A stretch of 64,000 nt of DNA. It comes from Datisca glomerata. Lineage: Eukaryota > Streptophyta > Magnoliopsida > Cucurbitales > Datiscaceae. The stretch is from positions 1-64,000 of the forward strand of contig QANY01009115.1 in assembly GCA_003255025.1 (NCBI GenBank), in the 5' to 3' direction. Every line of letters begins with the position of its first letter. The stretch's first letter is position 1. Below are positions 1-11,604 of the stretch, piece by piece. The notes below the pieces were generated by a model. It did not search any database. It was not told the DNA's origin and saw only the letters and a program-made list of their open reading frames with translations. The position numbers and the translations under genes were made by a program.

Positions 1-204
1 GTCTGTTAATGGTGCATTAGTAATGACAAAATTCCTTTTTTCTTTTCTAATGAATTTCTTTTCTGAAATCCTTTTAGATTTCTATTCTGAAATTCTAACA
101 CTCTAACTTTTTATTTTCTGAAAAATTGAAGCTTCTCTGATCTCAATTTCAAATTTTCAGTTTTGAAGCTTTGACTTCAACTTTTTTGAAACCTTTTTAA
201 TTTT

Positions 205-420
205 ATGAGCTTTCTGATATGAGTTTTCTGAGCTCTTCTGATTTGAGCTTTATGAGCTTTTCTGATATGAGCTTTCTGAGCTCTTCTGATATGGGATTTA
301 TGAGCTTTTTTTATACGAGCTTTTTTTATCTGACATTTCTGAGCTCTTCTGATATGAGCTTTTCTGGTTTGAGCTTTTATTATCTGAGCTTTTTGAGCTC
401 TTCTCTTCTTATCTGCTCTA
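205..420. repeat. TGAGCTTTCTGA-type short tandem repeats
   Basis: Degenerate copies of a roughly 12-24-bp unit built from GAGCTTTCTGA and GAGCTCTTCTGA. They keep a 181-residue Met/Ser/Phe-rich frame open (219-764), which I regard as non-genic. The reverse complement of the same unit occurs at about 24850-25060. Confidence 0.8.
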
Positions 421-1039
421 ATTTTTTAACTCATCTCTTCCTCCGAATGGATTTCTTTTCTGATCTCCTTCCTCTTTTTTTTTCTTTTTTAGAAGTTGAT
501 AATGATGTAAAAGAAATAAGCCAATCGAATATGCAATTAACGAGTTTACCATTTTTGTTTCGTTTCCAGTTTTGTACATGTTGTCGTTCCCATCTCTTCT
601 TCCAACATTTTACCATTTTTGTTCTCGCTTTCATTGTTGAGGGGGCGTTTGATTTGCTTTTTGACATTTTGGGAAGGATTTGTCAAGTTTTTTTCTCACT
701 CTCAATGAAAACACCAAAATGTAAAGGATTTTTTCAGTATGGAAAACCCTCTACTAACAAATAATAAAGATCATAATTTAAAGAGAGAAAGAGACAATAA
801 AGACAACATCATTTAAGTGGAAAATCCTTAAAGGGAAGAAAAACCATGGGAAGATTGTTGATATTCACTTGTGTCAAGGATTTTACACAGTTGTTGATGA
901 GAGAAGAGTGGAAAGGTAGTGCCTTTAGTTAAGGTTTACTTAGGTCTCTTCCTATCAGCTGTTTTGTCCTTAACAACTATATTAGTCATAGTCACGTGGT
1001 GGTTCCTCGTGGTTCGAGCCAATCAATCACAACCACTTG

Positions 1040-1480
1040 ACTGTCAGCCTGAACCCTCCTTCCCGTTCTGATGTTCTGTCATGTCCAGAAAGTAATGATT
1101 CCCGTTCTTGAGATGTCGGTTCCCGTTCTGGAAGTGATGATCTTCCGTTCTTGAGATGTTAGTTCCTATTTTGTTGTTCTTTCCTGTTATAGGAGTGATG
1201 ATTCCCCGTTCTGGAAGCGACAGTCCCCCTGTTCCAAATGCGATAGTCACCCATTTTAGAAGCAATTGTCCCCCCGTTCTAGAAGTGATTTGTCACCCGT
1301 TTTAGAAGCGATTGTCCTCTAATTTTAGAAGTGATTGTCCCCCATTCTAAAAGAAATAGTTCCCCGTTTCGGAAGTGAAGGTTCCTCACTTCAGCATTCT
1401 TTCCCATTCTGACGAGATCTCCCGCTTTAGCGTTCTTTGTCGTTTTGACGAGGTCTCCCATTTTAGCGTTCATTCTGCAC
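1040..1480. repeat. GAACGGG minisatellite, copy 1
   Basis: Around ten degenerate units of roughly 35-45 bp around CCCGTTCT(G/A)GAAG and GATGATTCCC on the plus strand. The open frames here, such as 1044-1265 minus, repeat Asn-Gly-Asn and are products of the repeat, not genes. A related array lies at 25370-25660 in the opposite orientation. Confidence 0.75.
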
Positions 1481-1499
1481 ACGAGTCTTGGGTGGTATT

Positions 1500-2535
1500 T
1501 TCCCTATTTAACATGCCCCTCTACAATAGTCAACTTTCTTTAGATAAGAACTAATATATGTGACTAAAGCTTCTAAACGGCATATATACTTCTCAAAATC
1601 CTCAAGCCAAAACACTTTCGTGCATGAGTATAATGTGGAATCACTGCTATCATTTTTAAAATTCTTGTGCAAATTCATCAATAAACGTTGCATACATATA
1701 ACATGATCAACATGTCAGAATGCTTTATGTACTGCTTTAGCGATGCTATCATGCCTATCAGAAACAACCGCCAAATCCTCCTGAAAACCAATAACACTAC
1801 TTAACTTCATTAGAAACCACTCCCATGATAAATCATTCTCAAAATCAACCAATGCAATAGCCAAAGAAAAAATTTGATCATTAGCATCCATCGTACAAAC
1901 AGTTAAAAGAATACCATTATATTTGTTTTTCAAGAAGGTTCCATCGACGATAATGAGTGGTCTACAATGTGCACTCCCACGATTGATGCCCCCAAACAAA
2001 CAAACATGTACTTGATACGAGATTCAATATCAGTCTCATAATAGTAACATAACCTGGAATATAGATAATGCATAAATTATATACTGTAACTAGTGTAAAA
2101 ACACTATCATAAAGTATTTAAAAAAAACACATACCAAAATTTGCCTCTTTTAAAGCAAAGCAATATGACAGCAATATAGAATATGACTCTTCAGGTGAAC
2201 CTCGAACCACTTCTAGACATGTTTGGCCCACAAAGCTTTATTGTTGCTAATTGAAACACCGTATTTCGTATGCATAAAATCAATGACATCCGTAGGTGTA
2301 GTATGATCACCAACATCATTCATATATCTATGCTTCACACAATCACTCACCACAGCAACAATGGCTTGTTTGTGATCACTTTAAACGATATTTAATGAAC
2401 ATATATGCTCCTTAACATATTGTCGTACCATCCAAATCTGGCCACCTTTATATCGAGAAGAACGTACAAACCACTGACAGTTTGAACCAATACAAGACAC
2501 AACATATCTCTTCCTACTAGACCTATCAATCTTAA
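1500..2535 (-). pseudogene. MuDR/MULE transposase, catalytic part (broken)
   Basis: Minus-strand remains of a Mutator-like transposase, the enzyme that excises and inserts MULE elements. Reading down from 2535, frames give a SWIM-upstream-like segment (CQWFVRSSRYKGGQIWMVRQ), then RGSPEESYSILLSYCF and ALKEANF near 2200-2130. A candidate intron follows (about 2133-2063, GTATGT to CCAG). A segment ending IESRIKYMF comes next, a +1 frameshift near 2000, and then the MULE core at 1999-1715 with IIVDGTFLKNKYNG (first catalytic Asp) and VVSDRHDSIAKAV (second Asp). At 1693-1508 the coding continues in another frame. The third catalytic residue and C-terminal zinc knuckle are missing, because homology stops where the R1 repeat begins. 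Confidence 0.85.
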
Positions 2536-2536
2536 A

Positions 2537-3064
2537 TTAGAAGTTAGACCGAACCGCAATGAGTCTTAAAGATTTCTTCAATTCATCCTTGCTTGCAAAT
2601 AATGCATTCTCATGAATATCAAATGTTGAAGGTAAATTATCTATATCAACATCATCAACAAAAACTGATTGAGTTGACTCAACACTTACAACTGAAGAAG
2701 AAGCATCTCCACTTAACACAACTAACTCTTTGCCAAGAACAACACTTGACAAACTATCAAAAATTCTACCCGAAAGAATAAGTGGACGCAACAAACTTCT
2801 ATCCATATTCAGCAATGAAAAATACGACTCCACATCCGAATCAACTTTAATTTCTAAAATGTTTTTACATCCTTCATCAAAGTCCAACTTAACCATTAAT
2901 TGACAGTTTGAAACATCAATAAGAAACTCAGACGATATTGATTGACATAAAGAAACAAATGAGGAATCATCATGCACCATTATTGGTTTCATCTTATAAT
3001 CAATGTATTGCTTTGACTCATCCCATTTACCGTCATACAAGATTATAATTGGCAGCATAGTCAT
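2537..3064 (-). pseudogene. MULE transposase N-terminal region
   Basis: A 175-codon minus-strand frame starting MTMLPIIILYDGKWDES and ending FASKDELKKSLRLIAVRSNF. The tail matches the usual start of the MuDR N-terminal DNA-binding region (F.SK.EL..A...A...NF). The stop at 2537 separates it from the next block, which carries on the transposase. It is probably the first exon or 5' part of the same gene. The first ~150 residues resemble the PB1-like lead-in found in many plant MULEs; that is from memory of the family. Non-functional because the downstream part is broken. Confidence 0.75.
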
Positions 3065-4109
3065 CTAAAAATATGAAAAATGTAAACATCAATTAACAAA
3101 AAGGGACATGAAACTAAAATAAGAAAAATATACAAAATGAAAAGAATTATTTAACGAATACTTCGTTAAACAGAGCATAAGTAAAATAGAAAGAAAATCT
3201 ATGATAAAAAAATAATCATACAAAAAAAAGAAAGTTTCCTAAAGCAGCATTAATTGTAACCGATTTTTAGTTATCTTCGTAAAAGAGACAAAGATGAGCT
3301 GCGCGCAAAGAATGAGAAAGATAGTGGTAAAATAGTAAAAGCCAGTTCATTAAACAATGGGCCAACGCCAAATGACTATTTTTTATGTTAATTTTAATCT
3401 GGACTATTTTTTACTTTAGTTTGCGCTGGTGGCCTATTTGTGTACATTACTTTTTTGGTGCTTTATATATTTGCTAACGTAAAATAAATGGTTTTGTATA
3501 ACTTAACCCGTCTTTTTTATACTTCAAAAAGATTAGGGAATATTTTATAATACTATCTATACACATTGTCAATTATTCCAAAATGGTAAATTATTTTTAT
3601 TAAAAATCTAAATTACATTAGAATGTAAATTAATTTAATTTAAATGTTGATTTTAGAGGAAACATCATTATCGTCGTCCTTTTAAGTAAACTAGATTATA
3701 ATCACGTACATTGCACGTGTGATGATATCATATATGTATGTATATATTTGATTTTACACGTCAGATTTTACTTAAGGAGTTGTGTTAAATAATTCAATCT
3801 TCTCAATTAACTTATTGACATTGATCCTGAAGAGATATTTTACAAATAAAAAATATATACCCCTGAGCCCTTTTGTCGAGGTTCTTTTTTACGATGGCTC
3901 CTCTTATTAGTTTATCGGTACTAATATAAATTAATACAAAATTAAGCAATTTTTTTTAATTTTACTTGAATACATCAATATTTTGATAAAGTGAATGGGT
4001 ACATCGCGTATAGAGTTTGCATGAACATATAATACTTTCTTGAGTTTTCTCATGGTACATATAACTATATTGCACCAAATTTTTTTTATTGTAAAGCTAC
4101 AAAGAAAAA

Positions 4110-4387
4110 CTGTGTGAACTGACCATGAACTTTGAGATGAAAATTCTGATTTATATCAACTTCTTGTCTCTCTGTTTGTCTTTACAATCACAAAGCATGT
4201 AATTTCACGTATATATGAAAGTGCTTTTCACCTTGCATGGAATTTTATGGTAAAATAAAATAAAATAATGGATTAACATTAGAAAGTAGAGATACATTTG
4301 TGTAAAAGCATAAAAATTCACCTTGAACTGGAGATGGTGATTCTCTATCTCAACTTCGTATCTCTTTGTGTGTCTTTACAATCACAG

Positions 4388-4425
<38 letters not shown>

Positions 4426-4510
4426 GTGTGTGTTTACGTAATTTTTTTGGATAAAATAAAATAAAAAAAATGAAATTAACCATAGAAAGTAGAGATACAC
4501 ACATTTTCTT
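4110..4510. repeat. Two-copy ~195-bp direct repeat
   Basis: About 4115-4305 and 4310-4505 are diverged tandem copies. Shared landmarks are CTTTGAGATG or CTGGAGATG, TCTTTACAATCACA, TATGAAAGTG, GGTAAAATAAAATAAAA and GAAAGTAGAGATACA. The second copy contains a TA microsatellite expansion. Confidence 0.75.
4391..4421. repeat. (TA)n microsatellite
   Basis: Uninterrupted TA dinucleotide run of about 30 bp inside the second copy of the 195-bp repeat. Confidence 0.95.
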
Positions 4511-4792
4511 AAAAATATGAAAGCTCAAAATCATTCCAAGTATTGTCATCTTAATAAAGGGATGGAGAGGAGCGTAGGTAATATGAATAAACGATCCTGC
4601 TTTCATGAATTTGCTTTTTAATAATTTACATAGAAGTTTTTTTAATCGAAGATATGTGGACGGTGATTATAATTAAATCAAGATTAACTGGTTTTGTGAG
4701 AATTTTAGAGTGAGTGATTGTGATGATTAATGGTTAAATCAACTTTATATTAATGGTGGCATTTATAATTAGGAACATCTATTTAACTATAT

Positions 4793-5167
4793 TGTAAAAA
4801 ATAATCGAGTCAAGAACACTTACTTGATTACACAGTGAAATAGATCGAAATCATGAATTACATGCTAGATCTTGTAGAAAATCACGAAAGTGAACTCCCC
4901 ACTTGTTCCACAACTTAAGAACCCTTGATTTTGTATGTGAAATCTTGATTTTGATGTTGGATGAATGATTTTTGTATTTATTATGCAATAGGTCCGAATT
5001 TTCCTTCTCTAAAATCAAAATTTAAGTTCTTCTTTCATAGAAGTTAATGGTAGTTCTTTATATTAACCATCATTGGTAGTTTTTCACATGAAAAACTATC
5101 AACCATTCTTTTTCAAAACCGGTTCGGGTCAACCCATCGTGGACGTCCGAATCCAAGTTTTCCCACA
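4793..5167 (-). repeat. Copia-1 3' LTR
   Basis: 375 bp bounded by TG...CA, alignable throughout with 11605-11964. In element sense it begins TGTGGGAAAACTTGG and ends CTCGATTATTTTTTACA. Confidence 0.85.
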
Positions 5168-5180
5168 TCTTCCGCTCGCA
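5168..5180 (-). other. Copia-1 polypurine tract
   Basis: In element sense GAGCGGAAGA lies immediately before the TGTGGG start of the 3' LTR. This is the expected plus-strand primer position. Confidence 0.6.
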
Positions 5181-6280
5181 CATGATGGGATAGAACAAAT
5201 TTAATTACAAACGATTAAACATTCACATACTAATAAATTCATACATGCAAATGGATCGTGCGACCTGCGAGCACATATAAGAGCTACTTGCTATGAACCT
5301 ATTAGGGATAACATCGCAGCCCCAAAACTAAAGACTGTCTACTTGTCTCGCTATGCCCCAGACGTATTTGTTACATCAGTTCAAACATTTCTAATCCCTC
5401 AAAGAGCAATGCTTGACTTAATCAAAACATGTCTTCACAATCATGTACTAGCCACTACGAGGTGACCTAATTGGTCGACCGGTGAACACACTTTGGATGT
5501 AGATAAAAAACCGTCTTCCTTCCGTACATATATAGCTTAACTTCAAATAAATTGTTTTCCTAGACATGTTCCATTAGGTCGAATTACCATAACCATAGGT
5601 AACATGTTAAAGTAGTAACATTTATTTGTCACTTCACTATATAGTTGAAAGTCACATAGAGCACAAAAATGAGGTTTCAAAGTACCCCAAAGAGCTCATA
5701 CAATGTGAGAGCAGAGATTCTATCTCAAATTTTCCTTATCTAGTCACAGAAGACACATGTGGTATGAACACATGCTATAGTGATTTTTTCTTCATAGAAA
5801 GAGTGTATGTCTATTATAATTTGTATTGAACCACTATAAGGATCTTAGCTCAGTCACAGATATCAAAATGTTCCTCGCGCATAGCTCGAGACCTTACTAG
5901 CTCGCTCCTCATAGCGCTTACCATAAGTTCTCGCACCCCGTCCACCAACCAGACTACATGATCGTGGGAATCATATCGATCCATGAATTAATATTTAGAC
6001 CTCATCTTGACCTCTTGTCAAGGCGACAACCTAATTAAAGTACGCTTTGTTCACGTATTTCAAATATTTTAAGCATACAATGTTTCATCTCAGCTCGCTC
6101 TTCAAGTGCCTGAAGTGAGCACTTGTATGAGTAAGTCAGTCTATGTCTGGCTACATACATTTTCATTTTATCCAAACAAGATATGTGCATTTTGTGCTAC
6201 AAATAAATAAATTAATGAACAACATCAAGTTCATTAATTAATAACATGGATGCAAAATGTACTGAAAATTACACATCATA
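5181..6280 (-). other. Copia-1 3' internal non-coding region
   Basis: About 1.1 kb between the RNase H stop and the polypurine tract. No recognisable domain. The 67-codon plus-strand frame at 5626-5829 is antisense to the element and looks fortuitous. Confidence 0.5.
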
Positions 6281-7012
6281 TTACAATCTATACAATCCTA
6301 GAGATTTGACATGGCTTAGAAAAATATCTCTAAGGATTGACTTTGTCAAATGAGCAGCCATCATTCGATGTATAAAGACATGTTGTATTACTATTTCCTT
6401 CTGCGATATAATATCTCGTACAAAATTATACTTAGTGTCTATATGCTTCGTTTTTCCATGATACTTTGGATCTTTAGTATAAGCGATGGGTGCTTGACTA
6501 TCATAAAATAAAGTCACTGGTTTCGATGCATTAGAAACAACTTGTACATGTTGCATAAACCTTCTAAGCCAAATCGTCTCTTGCACTGCAGTCGAACACG
6601 CTATAAATTCCGCTTCCATAATTGATAATAAAATGATTATCTATTTCTTGCTACTCCAAGATATGGCGCCATTGCTTAGCAAGAAAACATATCCAGACAT
6701 TGATTTGCGTTCGTCAGGGTCACCACCCCAATCAACATCTGAGTAACCCACTAGATGAAAATCATTTCCTCGATAGCATAAACATAAGTCTGTAGTACCT
6801 TTTAGGTACCTCAAAATCCTCTTAACATCTTTCCAATGAGATTGTCCAGGATTCGATTGATAACAGCTGACTAAACCAACGACATAACAAATATAAGGGC
6901 GTGACACAACATAGTGTACATCCAAATCCAATGGCATTAGAATATGAGACTCTGACCATGATCTCTTTTTCTTCTGGAGTCTTAGGGCACATTTCCTGAC
7001 TAAGGATTTCAC
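6281..7012 (-). pseudogene. Copia-1 RNase H and RT connection
   Basis: Two minus-strand frames carry the copia C-terminus. 7012-6641 has the connection region with GLVSCYQSNPGQSHWKDVKR, ILRYLKGTTDLCL and VGYSDVDWGGD. It ends at ISWSSKK followed by a stop. 6619-6281 has MEAEFIACSTAVQETIWLRR, FYDSQAPIAYTKDP and KHIDTKYNFVRD. These are the usual copia RNase H blocks; YDSQ replaces the common D(N)Q site. Near 6640 a stop replaces the QP.V..ST.EAE linker. The enzyme would normally degrade the RNA template during reverse transcription. Confidence 0.9.
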
Positions 7013-7039
7013 TCTTCACTATTAGAGTGTCGATGGGTT

Positions 7040-7767
7040 TGTAATCTCGCATATTGAATCATTTGAGTTTTTTCTTAATATATGACTCTTGCAACAGTGC
7101 AATAAGTCTCTTTGAACGATCTCGATATATTTTCACACCCAGTATAAATGTTGCTTCACCCATGTCCATATAAAAATGAGAAGACAACCATTCCTTAATG
7201 GTAATGACAAATGTTTTATCATTCCCAGCCAAAAGGATGTCGTCTACATACAATGATAAATTACAAAATTACCCTCAATATGTTTGACGTAAACATAATG
7301 GTCTTCATCGATCATCATAAAACCATAAGAGGTTATGGCCTTATGAAACCTAAGATACCATTGTCTAGATGATTGTTTGAGGCTACATAGTGATTTTAGG
7401 AGCTTGCATACTTTGTGCTCCTAGCCTTTTACAAGAAAATTCTCAAACTATTGCATGTAAATTTCTTCATCTAGTTCCCTATTCAAGAAAGCAGTTTTAC
7501 GTCCATATGGTGTAATTCCAAATCCATCTGGGCAACAATGGCTAAAATTAGTCGTATGGAGGAAAACCAAACAACAGGTGAAAAAGTTTCCTCATAGTCT
7601 ATTCCTTCTTGTTGAGTATAACCCTTAGCTACCAAACGTGCCTTATATCTTTTTATAGATTCATCTTCCTTGCGTTTAATTTTGAGAATTCATTTGTTCC
7701 CAGTAGCTTTACGCCCTGGTAGAATATTAACCAAGTCCCAGACATGGTTTGTTCTCATTGACTCCAT
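7040..7767 (-). pseudogene. Copia-1 reverse transcriptase
   Basis: Degraded minus-strand RT. At 7253-7059 the active-site block reads MYVDDILLAGND, followed by DMGEATFILGVKIYRDRSKR. Upstream, in scattered frames, are [20 protein letters not shown] (about 7655-7600), a TFSPVV-like block and a degenerate [11 protein letters not shown] block near 7460. Several stops and frameshifts interrupt 7260-7760, so no long frame survives there. Confidence 0.85.
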
Positions 7768-8984
7768 TTATTCTTCCATTGACTTTAACCAATGATCTTT
7801 TATAGCTGATGAAAGATCCTCTCGTATAGTTCTCGGGTCATGTTCATCATGTGGGGCAATCATAAAAGCTTCTCCCTCGATTTCAAAATGTCGATGAGGA
7901 ATAGTATTATGAGTACTTCTCCGTATATAATCTTCTTGCAGATTTGTATCATCGGTCAAAATCTTACTCCCACCCGGATCAAGGAGATGAGACACATTCT
8001 CATTAATTTCAGATATCTGATCCGTAGTCACATTAGTGTCAAGATATTCTATCTCATATAGACTCAGATCTTGACTAGCTTCTCTTTTGCTAGACAATTG
8101 ATCATTCTCTAAAAATGTGGCATCTCTTGATTCAAATTCAATAAAAATTCTATCAATTTGTTCACCAGTGAACACGTATCTTTTGGAGTGTTCAACATAT
8201 CTTATAAAAATGGACTTCTTACCTCTCAGTCAAAGTTTACCATGTTTATGAGAAGAATTATGAACATAAGCTACAAATCCCCAAGGTCGCATATTACTTA
8301 AGTTGAGTTTCTTGCCCGTCCAAAGTTCATATGGGTTAGAAGTTACTGATTTGGAAGGTACACGGTTAAGTAAATATGTAACAATAAGCAACACATCTTC
8401 CCAATATGAAATGGGTAAGCTCGCTTGTGCCATCATAGACCTTACCATATCTAGAAGCGTTCTATTCCTTCTTTCCGCAACACCATTTTGTTGTGGAGTT
8501 CCAAGAATAGTTAGTTGTCTAGATATACCATTTTCATCACATAATTCTTTGAGTTGATCAGAAAGATATTCACGGGCTCGATTTGTTCTTAATGCTTTTA
8601 TCATATTGTCTATTTGATTCTCCATAAATCGTTTGAAGCAGTCCAATACTTCAGATTTATGGGAGATTGAATAGACAAAACCAAAACGCGTGAAATCATC
8701 AATAAAAGTGATGAAATATGAAGCATCAAGTCTCGTCTTCACATTCATAGGACCACAAATATCAGTATGAATTAATTACAATGGATAATCTGCTCTTTTT
8801 GCCTTTCCAAAGGTTTTCTAGTTGTTTTTCCGGCAAGACAATGTTCATATATAGGCAACTCTATCTTTACAAGTGAACCTAATAGACCTTCTTTAGTAAG
8901 CCTATCCATTTTGTCTTGCCCTATATGACCTAATCTAGCATGCCATATATTAGCATCAATCACATTATTACTAGACGATGCCAT
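7768..8984 (-). pseudogene. Copia-1 integrase
   Basis: Minus-strand integrase in pieces. 8984-8772 is the zinc-binding GAG-pre-integrase domain (HARLGHIGQDKMDRL; the CxxC site reads YEHC, so one Cys is lost). 8748-8230 is the catalytic core with TFIDDFTRFGFVY and PQQNGVAERRNRTLLDMVRS. The residue expected to be the second catalytic Asp is Asn (RTNRAREYL in place of SDRG.EY). The HTD.CGP block with the first Asp falls in the broken join near 8750-8770. 8175-7768 is the variable linker before RT. Confidence 0.88.
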
Positions 8985-9006
8985 TAAAGAAAAACAATAA
9001 TCATTA

Positions 9007-9396
9007 CTAGCATTTGTTATGTTTAGTGTCTAGAACAATAAAACCATTCGAAAAATAACTAGATCCATAGTACTTATTATCTAAATAGAAGTTTGCACCA
9101 CCTGAATGAAAATTGATATTGAAACCTAAACCTAGGATAACAACTATAGAGACTAAGTTTTGCCTAATCTCAGGAGCACAAAGGACACCATGTAGGAATA
9201 ACGTCTGACCACCACGCAACTCAAGCTTGCAAGTGCCAATTCCTTTAACTTCTACTCTGGAATTGTTTCCTACATAGATCCATCTTGCTCTCACTAGGAC
9301 TTGACGATACTCTATAAATGCTCCCCTCTCTCTAGCTACGTGGTCGGTTGCTCCTGAATCTACAGTCCACAAATGATAAGATTCTGTTAGTAACAC
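9007..9396 (-). pseudogene. Copia-1 aspartic protease
   Basis: 129-codon minus-strand frame with the active-site motif LWTVDSGATDHVARERGAFI, GIGTCKLEL and LHGVLCAPEIRQNLVSI, typical of copia proteases that mature Gag-Pol. It overlaps the gag remnant by a few bases in another frame, so the original single polyprotein is frameshifted here. Confidence 0.9.
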
Positions 9397-10060
9397 ACTG
9401 CTAGAAATATAACAATGGTGAGAAGTACCTTGTCTTTCTTGGGTTCACTGGGAGACGCAATGTATTCACGCGCAAAGTGACCCAAAATGTCACAGTTATA
9501 GCATTTCATCTCACTTTTGTTCTTCCTTTTATTGCCACGTTTTCCACTTATATGACGATTGGTCTTAGGTTTCTTGCCTTTGTGCAGTGGCATGCCCAAC
9601 ACTCTTTAACTCTCTGATCATGTTTGACATCTCTCTCAAATGTTGTTTCATTGTGTGATGCTGACGCTTCACATAGGTGTCGAATTTGATCATGAGCTGT
9701 CTCAGTCTTGTCGATGAAGTCAAACCAAATTTCTCTTTTAGAGCATCCTACATTTTCTTGGCAACTCCAAACATCTTAAACTCACACATAAGATCATCTT
9801 GTATGTAGTTCAACAACGTAGTGCGAGCTATGCTGTTCTTTCATTTCCATAAACGATAAGCCTCTTGATCTTTTCTATTTTGAGTAGAAGTACCATCTTC
9901 AGGTTTAGTCATACTATTTTTAAGGGTTTCCAGAACTTCTTGTTCCTCAAGAATATACTGAACTTTTCGATGTCAAATATCAAAATTATCATCGTTCAGT
10001 TTCTAACCCTTGTTCAGTTCAGCTATTATATTTTTTTTATACGGAAGCCATATCAACTAG
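9387..10060 (-). pseudogene. Copia-1 Gag
   Basis: 9602-9387 carries one zinc knuckle (MKCYNCDILGHFAREY, with Tyr where the last Cys is expected) after a Lys/Arg-rich stretch. Upstream frames around 9605-10060 read as Gag: RKVQYILEEQEVLETLKNS, then NSIARTTLLNYIQDD, DALKEKFGLTSSTRL and KQHLREMSNMI. Several Trp or sense codons have become stops. The start codon is not preserved clearly. Confidence 0.8.
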
Positions 10061-10129
10061 AACATATAAACACAACATCGAATATAAATAGTAGCACTTC
10101 AAATAAAAAACACACATTCACATCTTAAA

Positions 10130-10680
10130 GTTATGGTAAACTTATCTAAGTCAATGATGATGTGATATTGAGTATAGGATTGAAAGTTCATAGTGCTTAC
10201 AATCATCTCCCATACAAAATATCAGGTCATCATTACTTAGTCATATGCCCAAAACATATCATATATGGGAATACACTAATCTCATTTATCATAACTCCCA
10301 CTCAGTTAATATCATAACATGAAAAATATATAGACAAAATAAAAGACTATACTAAACATGGCAACTTACTTGGTTATAATTAATTCTAAAAACAGTCATC
10401 GTACGTACAAAAGAAATGGAACATCACAATTTGTTCAACACTTGAACATGAGACTCCATTCAGTGTATGTTAATTCTTATCGATGCCAAGGCCCAACCTT
10501 GCGCTCCGAAGATTTATGAATTGTGATAATGCAACTGAACGGCGAATTCCAGAACGTATATTTCATTCCAATCTTGATATGAGATCTTCTATAATACAAT
10601 CGTATTCTTCAGAGGTATACTTTTTCATGATCTATTTTTTATCTGCATTCCACGAGTCCAGCAAGGAACTGAGAAGAATT

Positions 10681-10719
<39 letters not shown>

Positions 10720-11592
10720 AACTTCAATGCCACTTTTCGCACTTCATAGTATATTTTGCTCAAATGTATTACATGTTCAATCATGTTATGAAGTGGATTC
10801 ATTTTGTCACAAAGTTCATAGTACAAAGTATATGATCCGTCATAATCTGGGTCCCAATCGATATTTTTGTACTAACATACAAATAATTTGTATCAATTAA
10901 AAAACTTATATGTATGGTGATACATTTAGATAACCTAGTTATACGTAAAAAAACATATGAATCTGAATAATCACATAACTCAGAAAGACAAACTAAAACA
11001 TACATTTCCGAAAATAAAACTCAAATCGCAGTGTGTAACATATCTCCAAATTAAGACAACTTCATCATACAAATTTCTAAGAAATCAACCCGTTCAAATT
11101 GAAACAATAGATAGAACTAGATTGAATCTTGGGTATAAAAAAACCCCAGTAAAAATCAACCGAAACACAAATGATGATGAAAAATCCTAATTCCATTATG
11201 CAATTGCCATATTAGCATAATTCATATAATACAATTCAAATTATGATAAGTTTGCAATAACTGCCACAAGCTAAAGCCTCAATGTTGATTTAATAGTTTG
11301 CAATAACCGCTTAAACTCATGGAATTGGAATTAAACAGATGACAATAACTCCATAAAAATTCAAACGAGAATGACATGCAAAAGAGTTTTAAACAGATGC
11401 ACAAATAACCGTTTACACTTTCATAATTTCATTCAATGCATCAAAGAGGAATAAAAAAATTCTACTCCAACCGAACCGAACACAATATTGAAATTACATT
11501 GTAAAAAATGATTAATTTTCTTCTATGAAAAAGCTGAATTTACTCACAGAAAATTAATATTGTGGTATAGGCACGAAAACATCATAATCATG
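10130..11592 (-). other. Copia-1 leader, non-coding
   Basis: About 1.4 kb between the primer site and gag with no recognisable domain. It includes a TA microsatellite at about 10686-10717. Nothing else is supportable. Confidence 0.5.
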
Positions 11593-11604
11593 TTCTGATA
11601 CCAA
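11593..11604 (-). other. Copia-1 primer binding site (tRNA-iMet)
   Basis: In element sense TGGTATCAGAAC directly follows the 5' LTR. It matches the initiator-tRNA-Met complement TGGTATCAGAGC with one change. Confidence 0.9.

Larger units (their letters stand above)
1..1500 (-). mobile_element. Repeat element R1, copy 1 (LTR-like remnant)
   Basis: Read on the minus strand, this stretch parallels 24203-25850 read on the plus strand. Around 780-860 both have an LTR-like block with the word CTTCCCTTTAAGG and a nearby CCAC(G/T)TAAAT, as in copia (Tork-like) LTRs. Next comes a segment at 600-750 whose translation resembles that of 24396-24584 (GAFD...LGR...FSLS...KCKG). Next come GA-rich short repeats, and both copies carry a GAACGGG minisatellite. 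I see no primer site, gag or pol, so the element would be non-autonomous. It runs off the window at position 1 and appears to truncate the MULE at about 1500. The class is an inference. Confidence 0.5.
3065..4792. other. Non-coding AT-rich stretch, probable MULE end
   Basis: No credible gene. A block at about 3340-3455 (ACAATGGGCCAACGCC to GGCCTATTTGTGTACA) resembles terminal sequences of plant MULEs in phrasing and placement. I could not find its inverted partner because the other end of the element is lost. The rest is AT-rich apart from the duplication at 4110-4510. Confidence 0.4.

Noticed and set aside
219..764. 181-codon Met/Ser/Phe-rich open frame
   Set aside because: Produced by short tandem repeats with no domain; the same repeat is open in other frames and in copy 2.
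5626..5829. Env-like or extra gene in the 3' region of Copia-1
   Set aside because: Antisense to the element, 67 codons, no membrane or signal features.
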